The notes under the pieces: generated by a model
What the model saw: the letters and a program-made list of their open reading frames with translations, nothing else
What the model was told of the DNA's origin: nothing
The model's database searches: none
NCBI GenBank assembly: GCA_946406115.1
Contig: OX291543.1
Span: forward strand, 30,220,815 to 30,284,814
DNA: 64,000 bases
Direction: 5' to 3'
Origin: Apoda limacodes
Lineage: Eukaryota > Arthropoda > Insecta > Lepidoptera > Limacodidae
Position numbers and translations under genes: made by a program
Part shown: in pieces, positions 1 through 10,869 of the stretch
Position numbering within the stretch: the stretch's first letter is position 1
Layout of the letters: every line of letters begins with the position of its first letter

Positions 1-290
1 TCAGGTGGTTAGTGAGCTATTCTCTAAAATGTTTATATAAAGGTCTCCACAAATAATGATTTTTTTATTGGAATTGTTGATTTTGTTCAGCACTTCTTCC
101 ATAACTAATTTAAAATGATCATAAATTGCACAAGGCAGCTTGTATACACTGACAACAATGGGATGGTCAACTTCTATGCAGGACACCTCGGCAGTTCGCT
201 CAACTGAGAGGCTCACAATATTTTTACGTTCCTTAAACTTTAGCTGTTCATTAACTAAAATTAAAGAGACACCATGGATTGCATTAAGTC
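1..290 (-). pseudogene. LINE endonuclease-domain fragment
   Basis: Read on the minus strand, this stretch encodes part of the apurinic-type endonuclease domain of a non-LTR retrotransposon. A 'HGVSLILVNEQLKF'-like segment (about 285-240) leads into 'VVSVYKLP' and then 'KKIIICGDLYINILE' near position 30, which matches the family motif GDFN with F-N changed to L-Y. The catalytic Asp is kept but the usual Asn two residues later is altered, so this copy is probably dead. The fragment runs off the left edge of the window and loses its frame near 290. No reverse transcriptase part is visible. Its sequence differs from the LINE at 38643 and from the family at 4250, so it is a third LINE lineage. The family call is by motif only. 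Confidence 0.7.
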
Positions 291-387
291 GGCTGAACGA
301 TTATAGTTCTTTAACTACCCGTTTAAGAGGCTATACTACCTAAATCTAATTTTTTGGCAAAGGTTTCTCTGAATATGCTGAGCAGAT

Positions 388-790
388 CCGACTTAAATTT
401 AAGAACTGTATTCTTGGAGATATGGTTCAGATCCTGAAAAACGTGAAAATACGATAAATAAATCCTAAACTGACCCCTTTGTTTTGGCAAAGAAATCTTT
501 AAAGTTTTAAGTGCTATTTAGTTTACAACTTTGCTAAAGCATAGCCGTGATAGTGCCCTTAAGTCCTGAGACAAGGCATTTTTTGATAACAATGATGTAT
601 AATAAGTATACATCGAGAACACAGAGTTTATTTCTGTTTAAATTTATTTTTTCAGAGTTTATAAATTTATTTCATGTAATGAAAATCTCAGTGAGTTAAG
701 ATGCAGCTACACTACTCACGCACGCTTAGTTATAGCATCGCGTCATCCTTGTTTTTACTTTCACGTATTACTGCCCTTCAAAGTTAATTT
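388..790. repeat. Dispersed repeat, copy 1 (second copy at 55.6 kb)
   Basis: The stretch shares ordered blocks with 55609-55970 in the same orientation: 'GATATGGTTCAGA', 'TTTGGCAAAGAAATCT', 'TTGCTAAAGCATAGCCGTG', 'CACTACTCACGCACGC' and 'CGCGTCAT'. There is no coding content. Being present at two distant sites, one of them inside an intron of the nord-like gene, it is an interspersed element of unknown class. I found no terminal repeats. Confidence 0.7.
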
Positions 791-3700
791 TGTACTTATA
801 TTTCTGATATTCGGCATCAAAATTAAAACAGTCTTTTTGGCATTAAAAAGTTAGTTATTTGCCGTAAACCATTGAAGAACCTAAGAAGTCGTCAATTTTT
901 TAATTTCTGTCAGCTGTAAATAATACAATCTTGCACAGCTTTTACACAAATAAATAAAAGTCATTTATGTAAATGAAAAAATAGAAAAGGACACAATAAA
1001 ACCTTGAGGAACTTCTTATTTTACGTACCTATATACATTTGCAATCTCAATTTCAAGATGGTGGTCAAAGCTCATCACCCTTGGCCATTGAAACCTGGTT
1101 TTACACTCATGGTTGTTCCGCTACACAATAGAAAAAGAAAAAATGCTGCTTACCTAAAATGCTCTCAATTACTTGTACTTAGGTGAGCACTGGTAAATTT
1201 ACGTACCCAATTCATCTACGAGCATAAGCACTAGCATGAAGTGCTATTATGTATAGGTATTGTTGAACTAGTTGGGAAACTATGCTTAGAAAATAGTAAA
1301 TAATATCGCTGTTGTTCTAATTATGGAAACAGCGTTAACCGCTTGTTGCTTGAAGACGTGTTAAATGTTTCGATTACGTTAGTAGGTACTCGAATGATAC
1401 TACTGAAATAGCCAAAGTTTACAAAACAATGAATATATAGGAAAAGCTATTAGAACACGGAACAATAATAACTTTAAATTAGAAATCCGAGTTGCTAAAC
1501 AATTTTAATAATCTATTATAAGTGTAACCAGGGTGTAGTAATTCAACATGATATGTGGTTTATTGTATGAACTCTCCAAAGTGAGGTAAAGCTAAGTAAC
1601 AATTTTTGTTGCATCTGTACTAATTAATTATAATACAAAATGTGACACGAAAGCATACACGCTCGACGCGCGTTTGTAATAGCATTATAACAGATTAGCA
1701 ATTAAGCAATTCCTCTTTTGTTTTTTAGTGAACACCAACTATGACCACTAGCTTCGGACCAAAACTATGAGTCCAGTTATGTATTGATTCTATATTTATT
1801 TCATCGACGTCATCTCAAACGGGACTCCTTTTTTTAACTCATCCACTTATAGGTAGTAGGAAGAAGAAATACAGTTAGAAAGTTTGTGTGGAAAGCAGTC
1901 ATTTTTTAAGCTAAATGAATAAACATTGGTGTTTGGCCTTAAGTTTAAAAAATTAAAACATTGTGTTTCACCTTTTTTTTTCCACTAGAAGGCAAAAATA
2001 TATTTAATATGAGAGTTCCATTATTTTGTTAACATTAACTCAAAAACAGATAAAATTTGTTTTTCTTTGGTCCAAAATCTACGCGGACAAAGTCGCGGGA
2101 AAATCCTAGTCATAAGAATAAATGAGTTCTACATTTTATTTCTTATTTAATTATGTCAGTCAATGACCATCTGAAGGTCATTGGTCATAGTAAAAAAAAA
2201 TAAAAAAAAAGTTTTTTAAATTATACAATAGATGGCGTTAATTTTTTTTGTATGGTGATTTGTTTTCGTTTTACATTAACTTGATACATTAACTCTTATC
2301 CTGATTTAGATTGTCTTTGATTTAATAAATATGAGCTTGAATTTTTGAAATCACATCTTTTAATACATGCGACGTGAGCTATTATATTATCTTACTGTAA
2401 CAAACATATCATTTGTATGTGTTGTAAAAACTGTGCAAATATGTAACAGCTAACAGACATGAATCGAAACGAAGATCTCTTTCTAATTTAATTTAAATAA
2501 ACCAAACAAACGAAATTACGGCCGTTGATAGACTGAGAAAAGAGACCGCAGGTTCGCACTGTCTCCTTAAAGCGTGGCCAATCTTAGTTGTGACGCTCTC
2601 GCGCAATTCATATACAAAAACAGGACTCAAAGTCTATGGGTTTGTCCGATTTTGTAGGGATAGCAATTCTTCCCGAAGTTTTAGAACTAAGAATCAGCAT
2701 CTAAGTTGCCATTTACAAAACGAGTTCAGTTCGTCTGTACTTCACAATTCCTGCCCAAAGCCGTTGACCCACTTTCAGAATAAACACCCTGAACTCACTT
2801 CAGTCGCTCACTATAACCTTGGGACGTCATTACACCTTCACTCTTTTTTACTCAAATCCAAATCTGAACTAGTCACTAAATAAAATTATATCATTGCGGC
2901 CACTGAATGCGCTCCTTGCACCATGCGTCAATGGGGGGTTCTATTTCCAGAATTTTAAAAATTTAAATGACTTTTTTTAATAAATCAGCCAATATTCTTT
3001 TTCTGACCAAAAAGGCAGTACTTATATAAAAACATAATTGAAATAAATTACTTTATAAAACTATCACAAAATGTTAGACTGTTTTGGTGTGTAGGTATAT
3101 ATTGCGGGGTTTAGGGTTCAAAGACAAAAGTTACTTCTTGCAGTATACTTCATGTTGTATAGCCACTCTCTGCCGCGCTATAGTCTTTACCCCCGGCCCC
3201 TCTGTAACGAGTCTATAACAGCTCTGAGAGAACACGCACAAATCTACTAATTTATTTTTGTAGTGTTAGTAAACATGAATAATGTCTTTTTTGTATAAAA
3301 ACCCTAGATTAATGAACTATAGCAAAATAAACGACGGCGAAATCACTATTCCCTGAAAAATCTAAGTTCTACCCGCGTTCCCTGCTTCGTAGTAACTTCC
3401 TTTTCGTTCCGTCAGTGTATCACGCGCTGTCATTGTGGTCTAGAGTAATTTGTGTATATCAAGGATGTCGTAAAACATATAAAAAAATATTATTTGCATA
3501 TTTTTTAAACAAAGGTAAGTATGTGTATAAATTTTTTTGCTGATTACGGCTGCTGAATTTTCGCTATGCTGAATATCTGTTTCTGAAGCAGCAAATTCAA
3601 ATTTTTCAAAATCTAGAAGTCAAAAAAGATAATTTTACATGAAATCATTTGTTGATCGCACAACAAGCATGTACTTTAATAATCTAGAGTTTAGTGACCA

Positions 3701-4185
3701 GGGTGTGTTCATACTATTAACCAGTGGGGACACACATAAAACTTCAGACCTAGTTGTATGGAAAATAGTGTCATCTTATATACAAGAACGAAGAAAACCA
3801 TCGGCTACAAAGTACATCAAAACTACAATAGATACCGCTACTGCGTCAATGTCGTGAAACAGTACCTACGTCTATTTTACCAACACATCTAACATTTTTT
3901 CTATTTCTGAAGTAGTGTTGCCAAAATTCGAAACTTTCCACATACCAAATCAAAACAAAATCGTGGTTAGAATAAATATTATTGGCAGCGATATTTTTCT
4001 GTGTTTTAATGTTAAATTAAAATAATAACGTATATTACTAACGTTTTATTTTAAATACCGATAGAAAGAGCGATATGAAATCATTTTTTTACTAGGCATT
4101 GAAATTGTTCTATTCACTAAGTGCTATAGGATTTATGTGGTTCAACACTTGTGTCCTTGCAACGTGATTGCTGCCTAGCTAACCG
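791..4185. other. No gene seen; AT-rich intergenic DNA
   Basis: Only short open stretches occur and none resembles a known protein. Around 2078-2112 the wording 'CGCGGACAAAGTCGCGGG' resembles the end of a common lepidopteran Helitron-like or SINE-like repeat. Positions 2545-2920 are slightly richer in GC and open for 97 codons, but the translation is low in complexity and unrecognised. Confidence 0.5.
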
Positions 4186-5427
4186 GTGTGCTGTATGGTC
4201 GGACGGAACACTCCCGACTTTCGACTTCCTCTCAAGTTTCATCTCAGCTCATATGTTCATCATCTGCTCATCTCCGTGAGGCTGGACATAGCGAAGGCGT
4301 TCGATCGGGTGTGGCACCGGGGTCTTCTATCGAAGTTGCCATCTTACGGAGTGCCAGAGGGTTTGTGCAAATGGGTGGCTAGCTTTTTGTCCGGCAGACG
4401 CATACGAACCATAGTCGACGGTAGTTGCTCTGATAGCATGGAGATTAATGCTGGTGTCCCGCAAGGCTCTGTGCTGTCTCCTACGCTGTTTCTACTGCAC
4501 ATCAATGACATGTTGGACATCAACAACATACATTGCTATGCAGATGACAGTACTGGAGACGCTTATTACACGGGCCGTGCAAGCATCCCACGTGCCGTTG
4601 TGGAGGAAAAGCGTGAAGAACTTGTGTCTCAAATCGAGATCGGTCTGTCCAAGGTCTCTGACTGGGGGCGGGTAAACTTGGTCCGATTCAACCCTTCAAA
4701 GACACAAGTCTGCGCGTTCACCGCTAAGAAAACCCCATTCACTGTAGTCTCACAATTCCAGAACACTCCCCTATCCATCTCCAAGAGCATTGGGATCCTT
4801 GGCGTTGAAATCTCCAGCGATGTTCAGTTCCGAGATCATTTGCTAGACACGGTAAAGCTGGCGTCCAAAAAACTTGGTGTACTCAACAGAGCGAAGCAGT
4901 ACTTCACGTCGGGGCAAAGATTGCTACTTTACAAGTGGCAAGTCCGGCCCCATATGGAGTACTGCTGCCATCTCTGGGCGGGTGCACCCGGATACCAGCT
5001 TGGCCATTTTGAGTCGGTTCAACGACCGGCTGTGAGAATTGTCGACGATTCCAAACTCACTTGCGGTATCGAGCCCTTAAGTCTGAGGAGAGACTTTGCC
5101 TCCCTGTGTGTGTTCTACCGCTTGTACATTGGGTTGTGTTCTGAGGAATTGTTTGGAATGATGCCCACGGCTACTTTTTACCATCGCACCTTTCGCCATC
5201 GGCAGGGAATCCATTCTCACACTTTAGAACCTAAATGGTCGCCTACAGTGCGGTTTCAGAGAAACTTCCTCCCGCGAACGCTTAAGTTGTGGAATGAGCT
5301 CCCTGCCAAGTTTTTCTGCAAGGACTACAGTATGGAGTTCTTTAAGAAAGAAGTAATTATATTTCTGAAGGGTCGGCAACGCGCAAGTGATACCCCTGGA
5401 GCTGCAGGCGTCCATAGGCTACGGTGA
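4186..5427 (+). pseudogene. LINE reverse transcriptase, 5'-truncated
   Basis: A 413-codon open frame; roughly the first 25 codons are probably not element sequence. Reverse transcriptase motifs follow in order: motif A 'RLDIAKAFDRVWH' (about residue 33), motif B 'NAGVPQGSVLSP', and motif C 'YADD' at residues 118-121, all with intact catalytic Asp residues. The C-terminal part carries 'VRPHMEYCCHLWAG' and 'RNFLPRTLKLWNELP', typical of Jockey/CR1-type LINE tails. The endonuclease domain and the fingers of the polymerase are missing, so it cannot move by itself even though the remaining frame is uninterrupted. Such an open frame in a truncated copy suggests a recent insertion. The exact clade is not certain. 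Paralogous fragments sit at 8.4, 16.0, 20.0, 28.8, 35.3 and 51.0 kb. Confidence 0.85.
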
Positions 5428-5491
5428 CCGCTTACCATCAGGCGGACCGTAAGCTTGTTTGCCACCTTAGTGGTAAAAAACAAAAAAAAAA
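4250..5491 (+). mobile_element. Truncated LINE (family 1), best copy
   Basis: The element body begins near 4250, where similarity to a LINE polymerase starts, and ends in an A-rich tail at about 5475-5491. The 3' untranslated part is very short and carries the signature 'GGTGACCGCTTACCATCAGG', followed by 'CGGACCGTAAGC' and 'CCACCTTAGTGGTA'. The last is a small hairpin (CCAC/GTGG). This 3' end is shared by all family-1 copies in the window and resembles an end widespread in Lepidoptera. No target site duplication was found. Confidence 0.85.
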
Positions 5492-6294
5492 CCTAATGTT
5501 AGTTAGGCTCCGTACTAACTAACAAGCACGTAGTAGGTGTACGCAACAAAATCGCAAATCTATGCAGAGGATAGCTGTTTGGTACACATGTAATTTAGGT
5601 TAAAACAATCATTTTCAGGCGCAGTTCTCAAAAATATTCCCCTTGGGAGAGAAGTTATGACGTCATCAATTTTTTGTATGGGAATTGGATTTTTTTATTC
5701 AGAAACTCATTGTGTGGGGTATCAAATTAAAGGGCTTTATGATCCAGATCTAAAAATATACCAGTGCATTTCGTTTCGTTTTCTAAAGTAGTAAAAGTAT
5801 TTTCAAATCATAACAACCAGGTAGAAGATCGCTGAGTAAATTTTAATAAAATGTACCTCAAATAATGGGTAATATCCTTATATCAAACCTCAAGAATGCA
5901 ATAGAATTTTTTTTTTTTTTCAATTTCTAATGTGAGAAAGTTCCGTTTCTTCTCCTTCATTTTTTACGAAACTTATTTGAAACTGTACTGTACTATGCTT
6001 TATTGTGCTGTTTTCGCATATTGTTTGGTAAAGAGGTTTAAGGAGGTATCCCACTAATCTTCACTATTCCCATGTTCCAGTACTTTCAAAGCAAACATGG
6101 CGATTTCATCTTCAACTATATCAAATTGTAAAAAAACGGGTTGCACTCTTGGACTGCCGGCAGAAGTGAAAACGTACAAACTGGATATATTTTCATCAAC
6201 CCAATTTCCTCTTACTTTTAATTCGTCCTATAGAGTTTAACATTATTTACCCATCACAAAAAAAGTTTTCACTTCAAAATCAATCTTTTAATTT

Positions 6295-6475
6295 TGCCAA
6301 TTATCCTATTATGACGTGGCATTATGGTTTCCGTATTGCGAATTTTTATGGCGTGGCATTATGGTTTCCGCCTTACGAATTTTCGATCAGCCTGACGCGA
6401 GTTTATTATTTTTTACCCATCACACAAAAAGTGCACAGCGCCGCTAAAGAAGTTTTCACTTCAAAAAAAAATAAT
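6295..6475 (-). repeat. Dispersed repeat shared with 59.0 kb
   Basis: The reverse complement matches 59005-59145: 'GTGAAAACTTCTTTAGCGGC', 'TGTGATGGGT', 'CAGGCTGATCGA' and 'CGGAAACCATAATGCCACGC' appear in the same order. The block 'GGCATTATGGTTTCCG' is itself present twice in tandem here (about 6318 and 6356). Confidence 0.75.
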
Positions 6476-7914
6476 AGACATTTATAATTTTAGCACTTCC
6501 ATAAAAAAAAATGGAATTTTTTTCCGAGATCCACAATTCTCATTCTACGAAACCCTAACGTAATTTGTGTTCGACACGCACTTGGCCGCTATTTAAAATC
6601 AAAATTCATTTACTCAACTCAAGTCACTTTACCCTCGTGCCTTCAAAGAAACGATTAATTGTTAACAGCCCACTTCGCGCATCCAATTTAAAATTTGACA
6701 TCTTAAACAGTCTTAAATTACATGTGAAATTATTTCATTAGCACTGATGCACCCGAGTTTTTCGGTACGCAAAGATGTAATCAAAACGTCAGTGTGGCCC
6801 CGCCTTTAGCTCTTCGCGTTAATAGGTAAATTTCGATATGGGATCATTCGATTCCAGTTCAACAAATATATCTTTACAGGCGTTGGAATATAGAACTATG
6901 CTTTTACTATTAATTGACTAACAATCTTTACAGACAATAGCGATTTTCAAACGTGTGCAATTAAATTTGTTTTGCTCTACTTTACAAATTTATCAATTCA
7001 CTTTTGAAAACCCAATGGGCTCTTTAATAAACTCTAAAGCTCAGAAAGTAACATTTTGGAAAGTTTTATAAGATAAAATTTATGGCTCTGTTTGTTTGTG
7101 TTTTGTTTGTTTGCATATTGCGGTTTACTTTGGAATCTTCGTTGTTTTGTCGATTACTTATTTTAAAAAACTATTGACACGTTTTGGGAGGGGTAGATGA
7201 TGTTATAAGAATTCTAGAAACAATATGTTTAGCATAATTTTGGAATCATTCTTCAGAAAAGTTGACGTTTTTTCCACCCAAAACAGAGTGACCTGTTCGG
7301 AGTCAATTTGAAGAATGGCGGCGTGGGATTGTTCAAGCTTTTCAAACTGCACAGGCATTTTTTTGTTTTTTAAGACCAGTGTTCACCTTCGATCTTGGCG
7401 GTTAATGAGAAGTGACACTGTTGAAAGCAATTTGAAAACCTGCTCTATAGCGGTTTGATGATTTTTTACAGGGTAGAAAGTAATTTTTATATGCGCTCAG
7501 GCAATTAGAAAAATAAGGCACAAGTACGAACAGAGTACGCTAAACTTGGATCTTTTCATTACTGACATAAGTATATCTTCAAGATTAATAAGAGATTAGA
7601 ATGAGATCCGAAGTAAGAAAATTATCGCGTCTAGTTGCAGCAGTGTTTTTGTTAAGAGAATACGTACTTGATGCAAAAGAATTTCTGACTTGTTTTTAAC
7701 ATTTACTGTGAAATTTTGTAGACATGAACTCAAGCCGAGTGTCAATGTCTAAAATCCTAAAGAATGTTTTTATTAACTTTTGATCTTAATTGAAACCTTT
7801 GTATAAAGAACTAGAATCCTGTATAACTTATAAACTGGCTGTCTGCAGTCATAAATATTTATTTTTAGAATTATGTCTTTGAAATTTCATAGTGTTTGAT
7901 TAGTAAGTGTCAAA

Positions 7915-8265
7915 AAAACTTTTTAACATAAAAAATACTGGCTTGAAAAAGATGCACTAAAAAGGTAAAAATAATTACTTATTGCCAAAACTCTAATTGT
8001 TTTTGTTAAAAAGTTTTTATTTTTTGCTTTTGATTAACGAATTGCTTTTTTTTGTACACTTAAAACATCCATACTCATAACAAATTTTCTAACAAATATA
8101 CGTTCCATATTAATGAAGTGAACGGATTTAAAACTTAAACTTTTGAAGAAAAAAATAATTTATGTTTATTTGGAACTGGCAACACACGCCTTTTATGTTG
8201 ATGATTGTATAAAATTGTTGTTACAAGTATGGATGTTTTTATTGTACGAAAAAAAAGCAGGTGCA
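7915..8265. repeat. Foldback-family repeat related to 45.2-45.7 kb
   Basis: The stretch shares 'AAAAGTTTTTATTTTTTGC', then 'TTTTGATTAACGAATTGCTTTT', 'TGCACTAAAAAGGTAAAA' and 'TTTGGAACTGGCAA' with the foldback repeat at 45225-45715. It is diverged and no clear ends are visible. Confidence 0.45.
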
Positions 8266-8350
8266 TACTTTTTCAAATAAAAAAAGAATTTTTGAAATCG
8301 TTTCACAATTGACGAAATCAATACCCGTCAAACATAGATCATCCTCCTTT

Positions 8351-8607
8351 TCTGACAGAGTGAAGAAGTAATTCACCTTGGGGCAAAGGTTATTGTTTCA
8401 TAATAAAATACCGCTACCATTTTCTGGGTAGGTGCACTCGGATACCAGCTTGGCCTCGGTTTAAAGACGAGCTGAAAGAATTGTTGACGATCCCAAACTC
8501 ATAAGCCGTATTAAATCCTTAAGTCTGAGGAGAGAGTTTGCTATTTACTATCGGCAGGAAATTTATATACACACTTTGAAACCTAAATTGTCACGTACAG
8601 TGCAGAG
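8351..8607 (+). mobile_element. Decayed LINE family-1 fragment
   Basis: An interior piece of the family-1 polymerase C-terminal region. It keeps 'GGATACCAGCTTGGC', 'CTTAAGTCTGAGGAGAGAGTTTGC' in part, and 'ACACTTTGAAACCTAAAT', with several deletions and frame breaks compared with 4890-5260. Neither the 3' signature nor an A-tail is present. Confidence 0.8.
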
Positions 8608-9171
8608 GTACTTAATTTTTAACGTATCTTTTATATAACCTATAAAGCGGCGTCCTCGAACTATATATCCAAAAGTGCAACTTAAATGTTTGAGAGAAAA
8701 CCTTTAGAGGTCGGACAGATAGAGCAGGCTTAGTAATCAAACAAGAGAGCCCTCTTGGCCGATTTGCGTAAGTAACCCTAAAAATGAGATGAAATGTGAT
8801 ATATCTTGTATTGGCCTTTAAATAAATTAATAGGTAATCAAAAAAAAAACGCTTATTTAATCATTTGTAGTGCCTCACCGTTTTCAACGGCCTTCGTCGT
8901 GCGGTTTAGCATGGAATTTATTGAAGCCAAGTCGACATGTTGTGGAGTATTCTTTTATTGTAGTTTCAAATACTTCTAATTTTTGTGTAGCTGAATATAG
9001 AGCCTAAACATGCCTTTTTAGCTGGTCCCATAAAAGTTCCTTAGAGTTCTTTTGAGTTAATCTTGCTGACTATTCTACATATTACCGAGGTTTTCAATCC
9101 CTGCAGTGTTTACCCTAACATCGTGAAATGCAAAGTGGGCCCATAAACACAGCATGGCATTGTTTGAACCT

Positions 9172-9540
9172 CTAGAAATTGATGATAGCAACGGTCGGTA
9201 TTGCATGACCCTCAAGAGATTAATTATTGCAACGATCAGAATTGCATTACCCTCTAGACACTGCACAGATTGATGATTGCAACAATCAGAATTGCATGAC
9301 CCTCTAGACACTGTAGATATTGATGATTGCAACGATCAGAATTGCATGACCCTCTAGACACTGTAGAGAATGATGATTGCAACGGTCGTCATTGAATGAC
9401 CCTCTGGACACTCTAAATATTAATTATTGCAACGTTTAGCATTGCATGACCCTCTGGACACTCTAGAGATTGATGTTTGCAACGGATAGCATTACATGAC
9501 CATTTAGACACTCTAGAGATTAATTATTGCAACAGTCGGA
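9172..9540. repeat. Minisatellite, about 7 units of about 50 bp
   Basis: A unit of about 50 bp is repeated head to tail with 10-20% divergence. Each unit holds 'TCTAGACACT', 'GATTGATGATTGCAAC' and 'AATTGCATGACCC'. The units touch directly, with no unique spacers. The first complete-looking unit has an internal deletion. An open frame on the minus strand across this block simply reflects the unit length and is not a gene. Confidence 0.9.
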
Positions 9541-10451
9541 ACTTGATGATATTGCACAGTTTTTACATGTTTTCCTCCGGTAGACTCTCATAACTGACAT
9601 GTTGCTTCAATACGACACTAAATAAAACTCTCCCTGCCTTCGGTAGATTTTCCTATGTTCATCATTACCATAAAACCAGGCTTCGTGAGACGCTGGGTCC
9701 AAAGCAAATATTTGTACACAACCTAAAAGCTCGCTATTCAGTGAACTTATGTCGGTTTAGGCCCACTGGCTGCCTTATGTGGGCTTGCTAAGTAAAAATG
9801 TTTTCAGTGATTTGCTTTCGTAAATTAAAACGATGTGTTTTCTCTCGGAAACTCGGAATTGTGGACCTCCTGAACGGGGAACCAAGCCAGTCTCTATACC
9901 TTTGAACAGAGTGGAATACCTTGCACTATCATTTTGCAGGTTGAATTTGATGCATTTTTATCAGCGCCTACACTAACCAGAAAATAAATTTAGTTATACG
10001 GATCGGAGTCAGTGGTGGCCAAGGGGTTTTTGATGTCACCCATGAGTGTTTTCGTTAATTCGCAAGTACATTTATTATAGATAACGTAAAGTCTCGGTAA
10101 AGAAAAACATCGGAAGGAAAACTGCATAAGTAAAAAACTAATACTAGGCCCGCTTTTAAACTATGGTCCAAATCACCCTCGGTTAGGGTAGGCCGTGCCC
10201 CAACGTATGAGACTGATGAGGAAGGAAAGAAGAAAGATTACAGATATATAACTAGAATGTGTAAACTCAGCGAAATTTGAGGCTATTAATAGACAGTCAG
10301 CTGAAGTGGAAAGCTTCAAATTGAAGAAATATGCAAGAAGTTTTGCAAATTTAATTTTTAATAATTAGTTAATTTAATGCACTATTTGATTTGTCAAAGA
10401 AAATTAACCCGGAAGCAGTTCTCATGTCTTACCACAGTTCTGTAGTATGTA

Positions 10452-10700
10452 GTGCGGGTTCGTTTTGGGATAAAAATCATTATTTTCGTCAATTTTATCA
10501 ACTGTCATCCGTTCGTTTAGTATTGGTATCAAAAATATCAAAATGTTAGTATCATCTGTAAGAAACTGTCTAGCATTCGTTTACGATATTTTTGTGACTT
10601 TTGCCACCGAAAACTCAAACTTTAGACCCATGTCTGGAGGTGGGGTTTTTGTGTTAGTCTGTCAAACTATCTGTACATATTATTGTTTATGGTAGTGTGT
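10452..10700 (+). repeat. MITE fragment, same family as 44.4 kb
   Basis: The stretch is the reverse complement of the right half of the element at 44419-44859, at about 85% identity by eye. Shared blocks include 'AGTATTGGTATCAAAAATAT', 'TTGCCACCGAAAA' and 'CCATGTCTGGAGGTGGGG'. It begins with a decayed terminal repeat ('GGGTTCGTTTTGGGAT') and lacks the other end. Confidence 0.85.
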
Positions 10701-10760
10701 GCCTTTTTTTTGTGAAATCTACAGAAGGACGAATCAAATCCACACGAACTTAACGTTTAT

Positions 10761-10850
10761 CAAAATTATATATAAAAGTCAGCCTCTGTTGTTCAGTGGG
10801 CAATGACCTATCTACTGAACCGAAAGCGTGGGTTCGATATCCGCACAGGA
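10761..10850 (+). repeat. tRNA-like SINE remnant
   Basis: An A-box-like 'TGTTCAGTGGGC' (about 10788) is followed 30 bp later by a good B-box-like 'GGGTTCGATATCC' (10830-10842), the layout of a tRNA-derived promoter. The block does not fold into a convincing cloverleaf, so a working tRNA gene is unlikely. An 11-bp direct repeat, TTAACGTTTAT, occurs at 10750-10760 and 10851-10861 and may be a target site duplication. No A-rich tail separates the right repeat from the body. Confidence 0.45.
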
Positions 10851-10869
10851 TTAACGTTTATATTTTTTG

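Larger units (their letters stand above)
5492..8350. other. No gene seen; repeat-derived AT-rich DNA
   Basis: No supported coding sequence. The stretch includes the repeat copies listed at 6295 and 7915. Between 5640 and 5830 the wording ('GTGTGGGGTATCAAATTAAA') resembles a lepidopteran interspersed repeat, but I have no second copy in the window to confirm it. Confidence 0.5.

Noticed and set aside
2590..2883. 97-codon open frame
   Set aside because: Ser/Leu/His-rich translation without any known motif, no splice or polyadenylation context, no second copy to compare.
3639..3857. 72-codon open frame on the plus strand
   Set aside because: No recognisable domain; the length is within chance expectation and the flanks look non-coding.
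9075..9332. Open frame of 85 codons on the minus strand
   Set aside because: It lies in the minisatellite; its repeated peptide only mirrors the tandem units.
9172..9540. Possible CRISPR array
   Set aside because: The units touch each other without unique spacers, diverge along the whole unit, and the host is a eukaryote.
10782..10850. Possible tRNA gene
   Set aside because: Box A and box B are present but the arms of a cloverleaf do not pair. A SINE remnant is more likely.
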